Shown here piece by piece: positions 49,587 through 59,310 of a stretch of DNA of 64,000 nucleotides. The stretch is from Butyrivibrio sp. AE3004 (lineage in GTDB: Bacteria; Bacillota; Clostridia; Lachnospirales; Lachnospiraceae): the NCBI RefSeq assembly GCF_000703165.1, contig NZ_JNLQ01000002.1, positions 3,286,001 through 3,350,000 of the forward strand, written 5' to 3'. Each line of letters starts with the position of its first letter. Position 1 is the stretch's first letter. The notes beneath the pieces are model-generated. The model was not told the origin of the DNA. It saw only the letters and a list, made by a program, of their open reading frames with translations, and did no database searches. Both the position numbers and the translations under genes were made by a program.

Positions 49587-49728
49587 AGTTATTGTTGTTC
49601 ATATATAACTTAATTTGTGTTACAATAAAGATTGTATTCAATATTTATTTGCTGTATCTCTGTTAAATCGATTATCTGAGATAAGTTCTATAAATCCAAC
49701 ACAGAATTAAATAAAAAATGGAGGAAAT

Positions 49729-51108
49729 ATGAATATTAAATCTTTATTTGCTCCTGTGGATATGACCGAAGGCAGTCCTGTGAAACAGATTGTTAAATTT
49801 ACAATCCCTATGCTTCTCGGTAATATTGCGCAGCAGCTTTATAATACTGTTGACAGTATTATTGTTGGCAGATTCGTTGGTGATAATGCTCTTGCAGCTG
49901 TAGGAAGTGCGGGCCCACTTCTTAACCTTATGCTGGTGCTTTTCATGGGGGTAGCTGTAGGCGCCTCAATTATGGTTTCCCAGTATTTCGGAGCAAAGAA
50001 AAGGAAAGCCTTATCAAAGGCTATAGGAGCAAGTATTACCCTTACGGGAATAGCATCTCTTTTTATTATGATAGTGGGACCTATCATAACAAGGCCGATT
50101 TTGGAATTACTTGGAACACCGGAAAGTATTATTGACTGGTGTACAAGCTACCTGTGGATAATATTTATAGGGATAGCAGGAGGCGGATACTATAACATTA
50201 TGAGTGGTATCCTGAGAGGACTTGGGGATTCTGTTTCAGCTCTTATCTATCTGCTTGTTGCAACTGTAATAAATATGATCCTGGACCTTGTGTTTGTTGC
50301 GTATTTTAAGATGGGTGTTGCGGGAGTAGCTCTTGCTACAGTGCTTGCACAGTTTGTTTCCGCATTTCTTTCCGTAAGAAAACTGACACAGATGAGAGAT
50401 ATATTTGACTTAAAGAAAGAGTATTTGTGGCCTGAAAGCCATTATATCAATACACTGATAAAACTTGGATTTCCTTCAGGGGTTACACAGGCTATATTTT
50501 CAATGTCAATGATTGTTGTGCAGAACCTGACAAATACTTTTGGAGAGCAGTATATTGCAGCAAATGTAATTGTTATGCGTGTTGATGGATTTGTAATGCT
50601 TCCTGCATTTTCATTTGGCAGTGCTATGACTACCTTTGCCGGACAAAATATCGGAGCCGGCAAACTTGAGAGAGTTGCCAAAGGAGCCAAAAGCGGAACA
50701 CTTGCGGCGATGACAATTTCAGCTGTCCTCTCTGTGATGATACTTATATTTGGAAAATTTATAATGGGTATTTTTACAAGTACCAAGGATTTGATTGATC
50801 TTAGCTATAATATGATGTCTATTCTGATTATAGGATACATTGCCATGGAAGTTACCCAGTGCCTGTCAGGTATAATGAGAGGAGCCGGTGATACTATGAC
50901 ACCCATGTGGATTTCAATGTTTTCGTCAATTATTATGCGTGTTCCTATGGCATATATATTTGTTAATATTACAAAAACACCGGAGCTGCCACAGGGAAAT
51001 TGTTATATGATGCAGATGTCAATGCTAATAACCTGGACAATCGGTGCATTCATCACTTTTATCATGTACAGACTCGGAAGATGGAAAACAAAGGCTCTAT
51101 CCAACTAA
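49729..51108 (+). CDS. MATE family efflux transporter
   Basis: A 459-aa membrane antiporter with about 12 hydrophobic segments in two homologous halves. The first half opens GSPVKQIVKFTIPMLLGNIAQQLYNTVDSIIVGRFVG, typical of the NorM/DinF-type MATE proteins; the second repeats with LIKLGFPSGVTQAIFSMSMIV. It likely extrudes drugs or metabolites with Na+ or H+. Strong GGAGG site, monocistronic, with a terminator behind. Confidence 0.95.
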   Translation: MNIKSLFAPVDMTEGSPVKQIVKFTIPMLLGNIAQQLYNTVDSIIVGRFVGDNALAAVGSAGPLLNLMLVLFMGVAVGASIMVSQYFGAKKRKALSKAIGASITLTGIASLFIMIVGPIITRPILELLGTPESIIDWCTSYLWIIFIGIAGGGYYNIMSGILRGLGDSVSALIYLLVATVINMILDLVFVAYFKMGVAGVALATVLAQFVSAFLSVRKLTQMRDIFDLKKEYLWPESHYINTLIKLGFPSGVTQAIFSMSMIVVQNLTNTFGEQYIAANVIVMRVDGFVMLPAFSFGSAMTTFAGQNIGAGKLERVAKGAKSGTLAAMTISAVLSVMILIFGKFIMGIFTSTKDLIDLSYNMMSILIIGYIAMEVTQCLSGIMRGAGDTMTPMWISMFSSIIMRVPMAYIFVNITKTPELPQGNCYMMQMSMLITWTIGAFITFIMYRLGRWKTKALSN

Positions 51109-51122
51109 AACAGTGACTACAA

Positions 51123-51162
51123 AAAAAGACTAATTCGGAAGTATTTCTGAATTAGTCTTTTT
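51123..51162. terminator. Bidirectional terminator
   Basis: AAAAAGACTAATTC (51123-51136) pairs with GAATTAGTCTTTTT (51149-51162). It serves convergent MATE and the 171-aa hypothetical gene. Confidence 0.9.
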
Positions 51163-51168
51163 ATAATA

Positions 51169-51684
51169 TTAAAGTACTGACGGTGCATTAGCCTGATCCG
51201 GTACTTCAACTTCTTTAATTGATTCATCTATATCGTGGAAAAAAGATCTTGTTTTTACAATTCCCTGCTTGGCATCTTCAAATTCCCAAATAAACTGTTC
51301 GGGAATATTGGCACGTCCGTACATTGATATACGTCCGGCATAAGCGTGAATGACGCTTACATATTTTTTATCAAGCTCGTAATTTCTGTAAATCTCTCTG
51401 CGAAGTCGGGGACGTTTAGCAACAAACTTACGGATGTCTATCTTAAGATCCAGGGGAAGATCCTGTTCTCTTTCATGAACTGCCTGTAGATACTTGCTGT
51501 AGGTTTCATCATCTACTTTTTCAAAATGATTGGCATATTCGAAGCAACATGCTCCATCCGGAAGATCAAGTCTGTACTTTCCGTCAGGATAGATTTCTTC
51601 TATTTTTGCAACAACCTGAGGTACTAAAGGTTTGCCATTATAATCTAATATGATAATTTTGTCTCCTGGTTTGTATTTTGTCAT
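51169..51684 (-). CDS. Hypothetical protein with N-terminal Tudor/KOW-like segment
   Basis: A 171-aa cytosolic protein. Residues 1-55 (KPGDKIIILDYNG, then VAKIEEIYPDGKYRLDL) look like a small beta-barrel of the KOW/Tudor type. The rest is charged, with helices around 55-95. No catalytic motif is visible and I do not recognise the family. GAGGAG precedes the ATG. Its upstream 225 nt (51685-51909) hold no gene and no clear structure. Confidence 0.65.
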   Translation of the reverse strand: MTKYKPGDKIIILDYNGKPLVPQVVAKIEEIYPDGKYRLDLPDGACCFEYANHFEKVDDETYSKYLQAVHEREQDLPLDLKIDIRKFVAKRPRLRREIYRNYELDKKYVSVIHAYAGRISMYGRANIPEQFIWEFEDAKQGIVKTRSFFHDIDESIKEVEVPDQANAPSVL

Positions 51685-51909
51685 AACGAATTCTCCTCTT
51701 TGCCCTTTTTTACCTTTTCTTGCACCAACACTATAGTCCTAAAGAATGCTCAATTCAAGGCTTTTAAACCTTTTTTTACACCTTTTCCCAATTTTTAAGA
51801 AAATCTCAAGAATTTGGTCTGTCCGGTGGTAAAGTAATTAAATTATGGACAAACAACTAAAACATTAATGTGTTTGGAAGTAATTCATTATGACATAGGC
51901 CTTTGAGAT

Positions 51910-52605
51910 TTATCTTTCAGTTGTAGAATAAGATGAAATCTCCAAAGCTCCTCCGGGGGCGTTTATAACGATGGAAATGCCACTCCCCACTGCAGAATTT
52001 ATATCTTCAATATCCAGTGGGTATTCCGTGACATTACCAAGTGTATCGGTAACCGAAATGCTCCTTGATGTACTGTCTGAATATATAGGAAGGACAGCCC
52101 CTTCCAGGATTTGTCCCGTCGAAAGAATCTTATTTTCTCCAAGGAAATTTTTCGATTCCGTGGATTTGGAAACATCCTTTAAAATTATAGAAGAGAGTTC
52201 AGATCCGGATTTATTTTCAATTCTGCATAATACTTCAATATGCTTAACCTCTTCTTTTGCAGCTTTCTCTTCTGTCTTAAGCTCATCGTTCATACGGTCA
52301 AATGTCTGTTTATATGCGTCTCTTAGAGTTTCCATTTGTAAAATCATATCATCCGTCTGATTGTTCTTTAATTTAGAAATATCCTGATCTTTTATCTCAT
52401 TATATTTTTCAGAAAGCTCGGAGAGTTCTTCCTTAAAGTCTTCAGTAGTCAGCTTTGAGTAAAGGTCTTCTGCATAGTCTTTCTGAGTTGTAAGATCATT
52501 AAGCGCATTTTTCAGTTTGCTATGATTTTCATCTGAGAGTCCACAAGCAGACAGAAATATAGAGAATAAAAATATCATTATATATAAATGAAATCTGTTT
52601 TTCAT
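51910..52605 (-). CDS. Lipoprotein with coiled-coil domain
   Basis: A 231-aa predicted lipoprotein: a basic start, hydrophobic core and lipobox LSAC at about 18-21. Residues 30-120 are acidic/basic heptad-rich and likely coiled coil; residues 125-225 form a strand-rich C-terminal domain (VLCRIENKSGSELSSIILKDV). There are no enzyme motifs. It is divergent from the DUF3810 gene. Function unknown. Confidence 0.75.
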   Translation of the reverse strand: MKNRFHLYIMIFLFSIFLSACGLSDENHSKLKNALNDLTTQKDYAEDLYSKLTTEDFKEELSELSEKYNEIKDQDISKLKNNQTDDMILQMETLRDAYKQTFDRMNDELKTEEKAAKEEVKHIEVLCRIENKSGSELSSIILKDVSKSTESKNFLGENKILSTGQILEGAVLPIYSDSTSRSISVTDTLGNVTEYPLDIEDINSAVGSGISIVINAPGGALEISSYSTTER

Positions 52606-52726
52606 AAGGAAACTTCCTTTTCTTTTGAAAGTATTATTAAAATTGCAAAGACAAATTTATATGTATGCTAACATAGGTGGATATTTCGGACAATATTTCA
52701 TCACATTTTCGACTATAATAAATTAT

Positions 52727-53851
52727 ATGGAAACTATAAAAACAGATAATAAAAAAATTAATTATTTAATTAAGCAAATTGTAAAAAGCAAAGCATTTTA
52801 TGTATTTGCAACAGCTGTTCTTCTGAATGTGCTATCGTGGACAATCACGGGATTTTCCGATGTATATACTCGTATGATATTCCCGTTGTGGGTTAATACA
52901 TATGGGAGATTTACATCGATTTTTCCTTTTTCTGTCGGAGAAATACTTATAATAGCAGGTCTTATATGGCTTATATTGATATTCTTTTCCGGAAAAATCA
53001 GGAAATACACACCTATGCTTCTTGCAATTATTTGTCTTATCATGACACTTAACTGCTTTATTAATTATCATTGCACACCGATTTCAGACAGCTTTTATGT
53101 AGAAGAACCAGAATCAAAAACAGGCAGGGTGATCAAAAGGGAATTCACTGTAAAGGAACTGTCAGAGCTCAGGGATTATATTGTTACGGAATGTAACAGC
53201 CTTGCAGGCAGGGTGAAGAGAGATGAAAAGGGTGAGTTTTCGTATGACGAAAACAAAATGAAGGATCAGGCAAGGATATCGATGGCAAAGCTCGGGGACA
53301 GATTCCCGAAACTAAAGGGATATTATGTGAGACCAAAGCAGCTCTTCTTTTCGGGATTTATGAGCCAGCAATATATGCAGGGATATTATTTTCCTTTTTC
53401 TATGGAAGCTAATTACAACGATATTATGTATGTCACTAATAAGCCTTTTACAATGTGCCATGAGCTTGCCCATACAAAGAGCTACATTTTTGAGGATGAA
53501 GCTAATTTTTTAGCATATCTTGCATGCATGGAATCGGATGATGTGTTCTTTAGGTACAGTGGTTATCTGGGAGTACTGAATTATGTTAACAATGCATTTT
53601 ACCAAAATGTATCGAAAGATGAATATATGGCTCATGTAGCCATTTCAGATCAGGTAAAGGCTGATGATATTTTTCTGACAAAGGAGAGTTGGAAAAAGGT
53701 TGAAGATACAGCGGTTATTGATACCGAAACTGTTAAAAAGGCAGCGGATACTTTTGTTGATACAACTCTTAAAGTAAATGGAGTAGGTGACGGAAAAGCC
53801 AGTTATGACAGAGTGGTTGAACTGCTGCTTCTTGAGTACTACTCAAAATAG
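52727..53851 (+). CDS. DUF3810 family membrane protein (HExxH)
   Basis: A 374-aa protein from ATG 52727 (METIKTDNKK); the frame extends to 52625 via a TTG, with another ATG at 52661, and no start has a convincing ribosome site. Three hydrophobic segments lie in the first 115 residues. The C-terminal domain has HELAH at 245-249 (MCHELAHTKSY) followed by Glu256/Glu258 in FEDEANF, a gluzincin-like zinc site. DUF3810 is the best family match. Substrate unknown. The second two-component system follows. Confidence 0.75.
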   Translation: METIKTDNKKINYLIKQIVKSKAFYVFATAVLLNVLSWTITGFSDVYTRMIFPLWVNTYGRFTSIFPFSVGEILIIAGLIWLILIFFSGKIRKYTPMLLAIICLIMTLNCFINYHCTPISDSFYVEEPESKTGRVIKREFTVKELSELRDYIVTECNSLAGRVKRDEKGEFSYDENKMKDQARISMAKLGDRFPKLKGYYVRPKQLFFSGFMSQQYMQGYYFPFSMEANYNDIMYVTNKPFTMCHELAHTKSYIFEDEANFLAYLACMESDDVFFRYSGYLGVLNYVNNAFYQNVSKDEYMAHVAISDQVKADDIFLTKESWKKVEDTAVIDTETVKKAADTFVDTTLKVNGVGDGKASYDRVVELLLLEYYSK

Positions 53852-53933
53852 CGGAATTTATAATAACTTTACAATAAAAGCCTACGCTATCTGCTATCAT
53901 AACAATATAAGGAATAATGGGAGAACAATTTAG

Positions 53934-54608
53934 ATGAAACTACTTCTTGCTGAAGATGAAAAGGAACTTTCAAACGCACTTGTTGCTATCTTAAAGCATT
54001 CAAGTTATACGGTTGACGCTGTTTACGACGGACAGGATGCGCTTGATTATATTTTGACCAGTGATTATGACGGAATAATAATGGATATAATGATGCCTCA
54101 TCTTGAGGGTACAGAGGTCTTGAAAATAATAAGAGAAAAGGGTATCAGTACACCGGTATTGTTGCTTACCGCAAAATCAGAGACAGAGGAAAAAATTAAG
54201 GGACTTGATCTTGGCGCGGATGATTATCTTACAAAGCCTTTTGAAATGGGAGAGCTACTTGCAAGAATACGTGCAATGACAAGGCGTAAAGCAGATTTTG
54301 CGCCGAATAACCTGTCGTGTGGAAACCTGGAACTGGACAGGGCATCCTATGAACTAAAGACACCCGGACATGAGCCTGTAAGAATTGTGGGAAGAGAGTT
54401 TCAGATGCTTGAGATGCTTATGGAGACTCCGGGAAGAGTTGTATCTGTTGATTCCTTCATGGACAGAATATGGGCCGACGGAGAGGCTGATGTGAATGTT
54501 GTCTGGGTATATATTTCAAATCTCAGAAAAAAACTCTCAGCACTTGAAGCAACCTGTGAGATAAAAGCATCCAGGGGAGTAGGTTATTCCATGCATGAAA
54601 AAGTATAA
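53934..54608 (+). CDS. OmpR-family response regulator
   Basis: A 224-aa regulator. The receiver domain has phospho-Asp in GIIMDIMMPHLEG, an acidic pair in AEDEKEL and Lys in LTKPFEMGE; the winged helix has GREFQMLEMLMETPGRVVSVDSFMDRIW and VNVVWVYISNLRKKLSALE. It precedes its kinase by 26 nt, the reverse order of the system at 46-48 kb. Confidence 0.95.
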   Translation: MKLLLAEDEKELSNALVAILKHSSYTVDAVYDGQDALDYILTSDYDGIIMDIMMPHLEGTEVLKIIREKGISTPVLLLTAKSETEEKIKGLDLGADDYLTKPFEMGELLARIRAMTRRKADFAPNNLSCGNLELDRASYELKTPGHEPVRIVGREFQMLEMLMETPGRVVSVDSFMDRIWADGEADVNVVWVYISNLRKKLSALEATCEIKASRGVGYSMHEKV

Positions 54609-54634
54609 CAGACGTGTTTGCTTGGAGGAATCTG

Positions 54635-55975
54635 ATGGTTAAAAAACTTAGGCGGAAATTTGTGCTTACAGCAATGCTATCCCTGCTGCTTATACTGATT
54701 GGTATAATTGGAGTCATTAATGTGGTCAATTTTATACAGGTGCAGGCAGGGGCTGATGATACACTTAATATACTTGCGGATAACGACGGAATGTTTCCGG
54801 ATATGGGAGACTTTCTGAAAAAAAATGGTGAAATGAAAGAACCTGAAGAAGGTAATCCTTTGAATACCGATGTGGGACCGGAGGAATTCAAAGATCCTTT
54901 TTTTAATAACAGAATGCTTTATAACAGGTCGATTGAATTGCCTTTTCAATCAAGATACTTTTGGGTAAAGCTTACAGAGACCGGCAAAGTTACGGAAATT
55001 AATACAGGACATATTGCAGCCGTCTCATCTTCTGATGCTGCGGATTTTGCAAAGCATTTATTTTTCAATAATATGGATAACCATCGAGGTTATATAGATA
55101 ATCAGTACAGGTACCTTGTTAAGAAAAACGAGGATGGTTCTTATCTGATGATTTTTATGGATTGCAGTGCAGGTTTTTATAATGCAAGCAGACTTTTTAT
55201 AATGACACTTATAATAGGCTTTATCGCACTGGCAGCAATGTTTATACTGGTGTATCTCTTTTCGGGAAAGGCAGTTGAGCCTGTGGTTGAATCTCTTGAA
55301 AAACAGAAAAGATTTATAACGGATGCGGGACATGAGCTTAAAACTCCTCTGGCTGTGATATCAGCAAATATGGATGTGATAGAACTTGAGGCAGGCTCAA
55401 GCGAATGGACTAAGAGTACAAAGAATCAGATTAAAAGAATGGATGGTCTGGTAAAAAATCTCCTGGCATTATCAAGGATGGAAGAGGAGAATATTCATCT
55501 CGCCTTTTCAGACATAAATATCAGTAAAATTGCAGATGAGAGCACAGTTTATTTCAGAGCGGTTTCTGATTTTAAAAAAATCGAATACACCTGTGATATA
55601 GAAGAGAATATACACATAAACGGAGATAAAAATTCATTTGGACAGTTGTTCACTCTTCTTATAGATAACGCGATGAAATATACGGAAAATGGCGGAAAAG
55701 TTCATGTAAAGCTTTCAAGTGATGAAGCATTAAGAACAGCTGTATTTGAGGTAACAAATACCTGTGAAAAGGTACCTGAAGGTAATCTTGACAGATTGTT
55801 TGACCGTTTTTATCGTGGTGATACGTCAAGAAGCCGCGAAACCGGAGGATACGGAATAGGTCTTTCCGTAGCAAGGGCAATCGCGACTTCCCATGGAGGA
55901 ACCATAGAAGCAGAAACTGAAAATGACAAGACAATCAGATTTAAGGTAAAGGTTCCAATGATTAAAATGCAATAA
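54635..55975 (+). CDS. Sensor histidine kinase
   Basis: A 446-aa kinase. ATG 54635 has TTGGAGG upstream; a GTG frame to 54614 covers that site. TM1 is about 8-30, an extracytoplasmic domain about 30-190, TM2 about 190-212. No clear HAMP is seen before H-box DAGHELKTPLAVI. N-box TLLIDNAMKYTENGG and FDRFYRGDTSRSRETGGYGIGLS are complete. The outer domain is Asp/Glu-rich; its signal is unknown. Confidence 0.93.
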   Translation: MVKKLRRKFVLTAMLSLLLILIGIIGVINVVNFIQVQAGADDTLNILADNDGMFPDMGDFLKKNGEMKEPEEGNPLNTDVGPEEFKDPFFNNRMLYNRSIELPFQSRYFWVKLTETGKVTEINTGHIAAVSSSDAADFAKHLFFNNMDNHRGYIDNQYRYLVKKNEDGSYLMIFMDCSAGFYNASRLFIMTLIIGFIALAAMFILVYLFSGKAVEPVVESLEKQKRFITDAGHELKTPLAVISANMDVIELEAGSSEWTKSTKNQIKRMDGLVKNLLALSRMEEENIHLAFSDINISKIADESTVYFRAVSDFKKIEYTCDIEENIHINGDKNSFGQLFTLLIDNAMKYTENGGKVHVKLSSDEALRTAVFEVTNTCEKVPEGNLDRLFDRFYRGDTSRSRETGGYGIGLSVARAIATSHGGTIEAETENDKTIRFKVKVPMIKMQ

Positions 55976-55978
55976 TAA

Positions 55979-57016
55979 TCAGACGATTATTCCAAGTAAA
56001 TCCAGAATAAAACCTGTAAAAGTACCGATGATATAGAGAATCACTGTTATCTGGACATTTCTGAGCGTTCCTTCATTTACTCTGTAAAGTATTAAAAGTC
56101 CGACTCCTGCACCTACAAGGAGCCCGGACATCATAGCACCAAAGGTAATTATTCCATTAAGGTAAAGCTCGGTTATTACTATAGAGGCGGCACAGTTTGG
56201 TATAAGACCTACGAGCCCTGCCAATCCGTGACTTAAAATAGTGTTACCCTGCAGAAAACCTGCAAGAGCATCCTCACCGATAAACTCTATAAGTGCATTG
56301 AGTACAAGCGTAAAGAGCAAGATATAAATAAATATGTGAGCTGTATGTATGAGGGCTGAACGGAGAATATTTCCGTGGCCCTCTTCGTGTTTATGCTCAT
56401 GATGGGTGCTTGCTTCTTTTGCTATTGCAGCTTTGCTTATGCTTTTATTAAGGGCTTTTTCACCGGTTGAATTGGAACTGCCTACAGCCTCTCTTTCGGT
56501 TCTTCCTCTGTGAGCAGATATTTTAGGTGTATCATCTTCACAATGACAATGTTCTCTCTTGCAGAGCTCATCTATTCTGACTTTGTCTCTTTCTGCTCTT
56601 TTTTTCCATCTCCTGTAATGAACAATAAGAAAGTCAATCAGAAATCCATAGATAATGCCAAGCGCCGCTTTCATCGCGATAATTGCAGCCATCTCAGATA
56701 TGGGAGCCTTTGAGGAAATGAAAAGCGGAAGCATTTCATCAGAGGTGGAAAGATATATCGCTATAAGTGTTCCTAGTGTAATTACTCGTCCGGCATACAG
56801 ATTTGTTGCGGCTGCAGAAAAACCGCATTGGGGAAATGCTCCGAAAATCCCACCTATCAGGGGGCCGAATTTACCTGCTTTTTGCACCATGGCTTCAGTC
56901 TTGTCACCGGTACGGTGTTCAAGATATTCCATTATAAGATAAGTAATAAACAGAAACGGAAGTATTTTTAAACCATCTTCAATGGTGTCTTTTAGCACAG
57001 GAATCCAAAAACTCAT
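55979..57016 (-). CDS. ArsP_2-type heavy-metal permease with His-rich loop
   Basis: A 345-aa membrane protein with about 10 hydrophobic segments, of the ArsP_2 'putative 10TM heavy-metal exporter' family. Segments have FGAFPQCGFSAAATNLYAG and LIPNCAASIVITELYLNG, a repeated Cys-centred motif typical of the family. A long central hydrophilic loop (about 135-225) carries HCHCEDD and HHEHKHEEGH, likely metal-binding. The metal is not known; manganese has been suggested for relatives. It is convergent with the kinase gene, 3 nt apart, with no terminator seen. Confidence 0.85.
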   Translation of the reverse strand: MSFWIPVLKDTIEDGLKILPFLFITYLIMEYLEHRTGDKTEAMVQKAGKFGPLIGGIFGAFPQCGFSAAATNLYAGRVITLGTLIAIYLSTSDEMLPLFISSKAPISEMAAIIAMKAALGIIYGFLIDFLIVHYRRWKKRAERDKVRIDELCKREHCHCEDDTPKISAHRGRTEREAVGSSNSTGEKALNKSISKAAIAKEASTHHEHKHEEGHGNILRSALIHTAHIFIYILLFTLVLNALIEFIGEDALAGFLQGNTILSHGLAGLVGLIPNCAASIVITELYLNGIITFGAMMSGLLVGAGVGLLILYRVNEGTLRNVQITVILYIIGTFTGFILDLLGIIV

Positions 57017-57247
57017 TGTTTTCTCCTTTTTTATATAATAAATTCATTTAAACATAATTACATGACAATTTGCAAATTGACTTAGAATGAATCTTTATAT
57101 TTGAAATATAGTATTGGAAATACAGTAAATAACTGAAATAAATTATCTTGTAAATGCAGGTTATATACTGATAGAATGTAAATTCGGTAATCAGCTGAGG
57201 GGATGTTACCATAACAGTTTAATATTTTCAAATGGAGGAATTGGGGA

Positions 57248-57982
57248 ATGAAAGAAAAGATTTCCAAATTGTCGTGAGTATTTCTTGCGATAGGCGCAAT
57301 GTTTATTGCAATCAGCTTTAATGCTGCAACTGCTAAGGCAGCATCACTTATTCAGACTGCTCAGACAGAGACCACAATTGATATATCATGGTCACAGGAG
57401 AGAAGCAGTGTTTATGAGGTTTTAAACTACAGCATTGGATGGGGTGAAGACATGTCATCCGCAAAAGCAATGGCTGAGGCCGGTCAGGTAGTTGTACCTA
57501 ATACTGCATCAACATATCAGATGACAGGATTAAAGCCCGGAACAAAGTATTACACATATGTTGTAGCAAACTGTAACTACAAAAAAACTGAATCTAAAAA
57601 GGTTAACGGCAAATGGCAGACAATAACAACAAAAGAGCCAAGAAAGGATGTCCGTGAACTTGGCGGAAAAATAATAGGAAGTACTTTAAATGTTAACTGG
57701 GAGAAAATTAAGGGCATCAACAAGTTCAATGTATATGTTGCAACTTCAAAGGGTGGATCCTTTAAAAAGGTTAAGACAGTAAACGGAAAGAAAACCAGTG
57801 CTAATATAAAGAAAATCGGAAAACAGAAGGTTAAGGGCAATAAGACATATTATGTTTATGTAGAGGGCGTTAAGAAGGTTAACGGAGCAACCTATACAAC
57901 AGGTCTTTTATACATCACTCCTATAAGTAAGAGCGGTGCAAGCAGCCCTATTTATTACAATACATCAGAGTGGAATCACTAA
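57248..57982 (+). pseudogene. Secreted Fn3-like protein with in-frame TGA in its signal peptide
   Basis: The natural start is ATG 57248 after GGAGG, giving MKEKISKLS, then TGA at 57275-57277, then VFLAIGAMFIAISFNAATAKAA in the same frame: a complete signal peptide broken by one stop. The frame then stays open to 57982. An ATG at 57299 could restart but lacks the basic n-region. The body has two Fn3-like units: TTIDISWSQERSSV with LKPGTKYYTYVVANC, and KIIGSTLNVNWEKI with KTYYVYVEGVK. Lys-rich. Either a recent pseudogene, readthrough, or a sequencing error. A terminator follows at 57984. Confidence 0.75.
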
Positions 57983-57983
57983 A

Positions 57984-58022
57984 AAACAGCTGCCTTGGCA
58001 ATTTGCTAAGGCAGCTGTTTTT
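57984..58022. terminator. Bidirectional terminator
   Basis: AAACAGCTGCCTT (57984-57996) pairs with AAGGCAGCTGTTT (58008-58020), then TT on the plus strand. It serves the Fn3-like gene and the convergent 184-aa secreted gene. Confidence 0.9.
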
Positions 58023-58033
58023 ATAGAAATAAA

Positions 58034-58588
58034 TTACTTGATGCTGAAATTAAATGTAACGTATTTTGAAAGAATTCCTGATGCGTTGAAGTGAACATAA
58101 ATTGTTTCACCCTGTGTGAGAGGAACAGAAGCGGTTCTCTTGGTAATGAACTGTTTATCCTTTGTCTTCTTACTTGCAAAGAACAGATCATGTCTGTTAC
58201 CGCCTTTAGTCTGTACATCAGTCTGAGAGCAAATCTCGGGATGATTGGGATCTGTTTTCATAATATAATAAAAGCCGCATGCATATTTGCCATTATTGGA
58301 ACGCAGATTGTTTAAAGTGAATTTATATGTTTTTGTTGCAGGTGCTGTAAACTTAATATAAGCTCTTCCGTCATAGCCGATTTTCTTAAGTTTAAATTTG
58401 TAGTTACCCTTTGATACGGGAGTTGCGTTTGCGTCAATAATACTTGTCGTAGTTTCAAAGGATTTTACAGATTTAAGAGTCTTTGATTTTGTCTTAGCTT
58501 CTACACTTATAGGATTTGAAAATGCTATAGCAGCAACAAGAGCAACTGCTAAAAATCTTTTTACGATTGAAGAAATTTTTTTATTCAT
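58034..58588 (-). CDS. Secreted protein, unknown (possibly PPC-like)
   Basis: A 184-aa exported protein: signal peptide about 1-31 (FLAVALVAAIAFSNPISVEA), then a 150-residue basic, strand-rich domain (YDGRAYIKFTAPATKTYKFTLNN), reminiscent of bacterial pre-peptidase C-terminal domains that bind or scaffold. GGGGGA precedes the ATG. It is the second gene after the 58607 gene, 18 nt apart. Function unknown. Confidence 0.75.
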   Translation of the reverse strand: MNKKISSIVKRFLAVALVAAIAFSNPISVEAKTKSKTLKSVKSFETTTSIIDANATPVSKGNYKFKLKKIGYDGRAYIKFTAPATKTYKFTLNNLRSNNGKYACGFYYIMKTDPNHPEICSQTDVQTKGGNRHDLFFASKKTKDKQFITKRTASVPLTQGETIYVHFNASGILSKYVTFNFSIK

Positions 58589-58606
58589 TAGTTTTGTCCC
58601 CCAAAA

Positions 58607-59299
58607 TTATTTTTTCTTATTTTTGATGATGCTTACTGAACGATAATCTCCGGACTGTTTATCCTTTAAAAGGACTATGAGATGTGCACATTTCTTTAAG
58701 TTTACTGTGTCACCATTCTCATACATAGCAAGTTTGGAATTTTTCTTACCGTCTGAAACAGAAATGGATTCAACAGTATATCTGTCTGTGGTCTGAACAT
58801 CGATTTTCTGAGTACCCTTAAGTTTTGTACCATAGAGGTAAGGTGATTTCTTAAGAGCCTTGGCATAATCCTTTTTGCCGATCTTGATTGATGAGATAGG
58901 CTTGTCATATTTTACACCTGTGAAAGTATATTTTGTGGTGTATACCTGAGCCCCTCTTGTTACTGTGCAGGTAATATCTGTTGTGCCTGCTTTCTTGGGT
59001 GTGATGTAGCAGCTGTAATAGATTTTGCCTTTGTTCTTGGTTTTGATAAGCTTTGCGGAACAGATAGACTTATCAGCTACATTAAATGAGATTTTGTCAC
59101 CTTTTTCAATGTCGAAAAGAGAAGCGATATCAAGACTGCCTTTTGAAGTCCATTCTGAACCGCTGCTCAAATACTGACTGAAACCGGGTGTTGCGTCATA
59201 TGCTTTTGATTTTACTGTGTTGAAACTAAATGCAAGCATAAACGCTGCAACAGCGAGAAGAGTTCTCGCGAAGACTGATTTGGTTTGTACTTTTTTCAT
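58607..59299 (-). CDS. Secreted protein, unknown, first gene of a two-gene operon
   Basis: The start is ATG 59299 (MKKVQTKSVFARTLLAVAAF); the frame extends to a TTG at 59332 that lies within a hairpin. It gives a 230-aa exported protein with signal peptide to about KSKA. The mature part looks like a bacterial Ig-like beta-domain (DKISFNVADKSICSAKLIKTKNKGK, split by the gene's own repeats). It lacks enzyme motifs and is Lys-rich. Its leader has two alternative hairpins (see 59311-59360). Transcribed toward the 184-aa gene. Confidence 0.7.
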   Translation of the reverse strand: MKKVQTKSVFARTLLAVAAFMLAFSFNTVKSKAYDATPGFSQYLSSGSEWTSKGSLDIASLFDIEKGDKISFNVADKSICSAKLIKTKNKGKIYYSCYITPKKAGTTDITCTVTRGAQVYTTKYTFTGVKYDKPISSIKIGKKDYAKALKKSPYLYGTKLKGTQKIDVQTTDRYTVESISVSDGKKNSKLAMYENGDTVNLKKCAHLIVLLKDKQSGDYRSVSIIKNKKK

Positions 59300-59310
59300 A
59301 CTTATTAACC

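Noticed and set aside
57100..57247. c-di-GMP riboswitch in the Fn3-like gene leader
   Set aside because: A GGTAA/TTACC hairpin is present but the conserved GEMM bases are not.
57248..57301. Selenocysteine recoding at the TGA
   Set aside because: The TGA lies in a signal peptide, where Sec has no role, and no SECIS-like hairpin or sel gene is visible.
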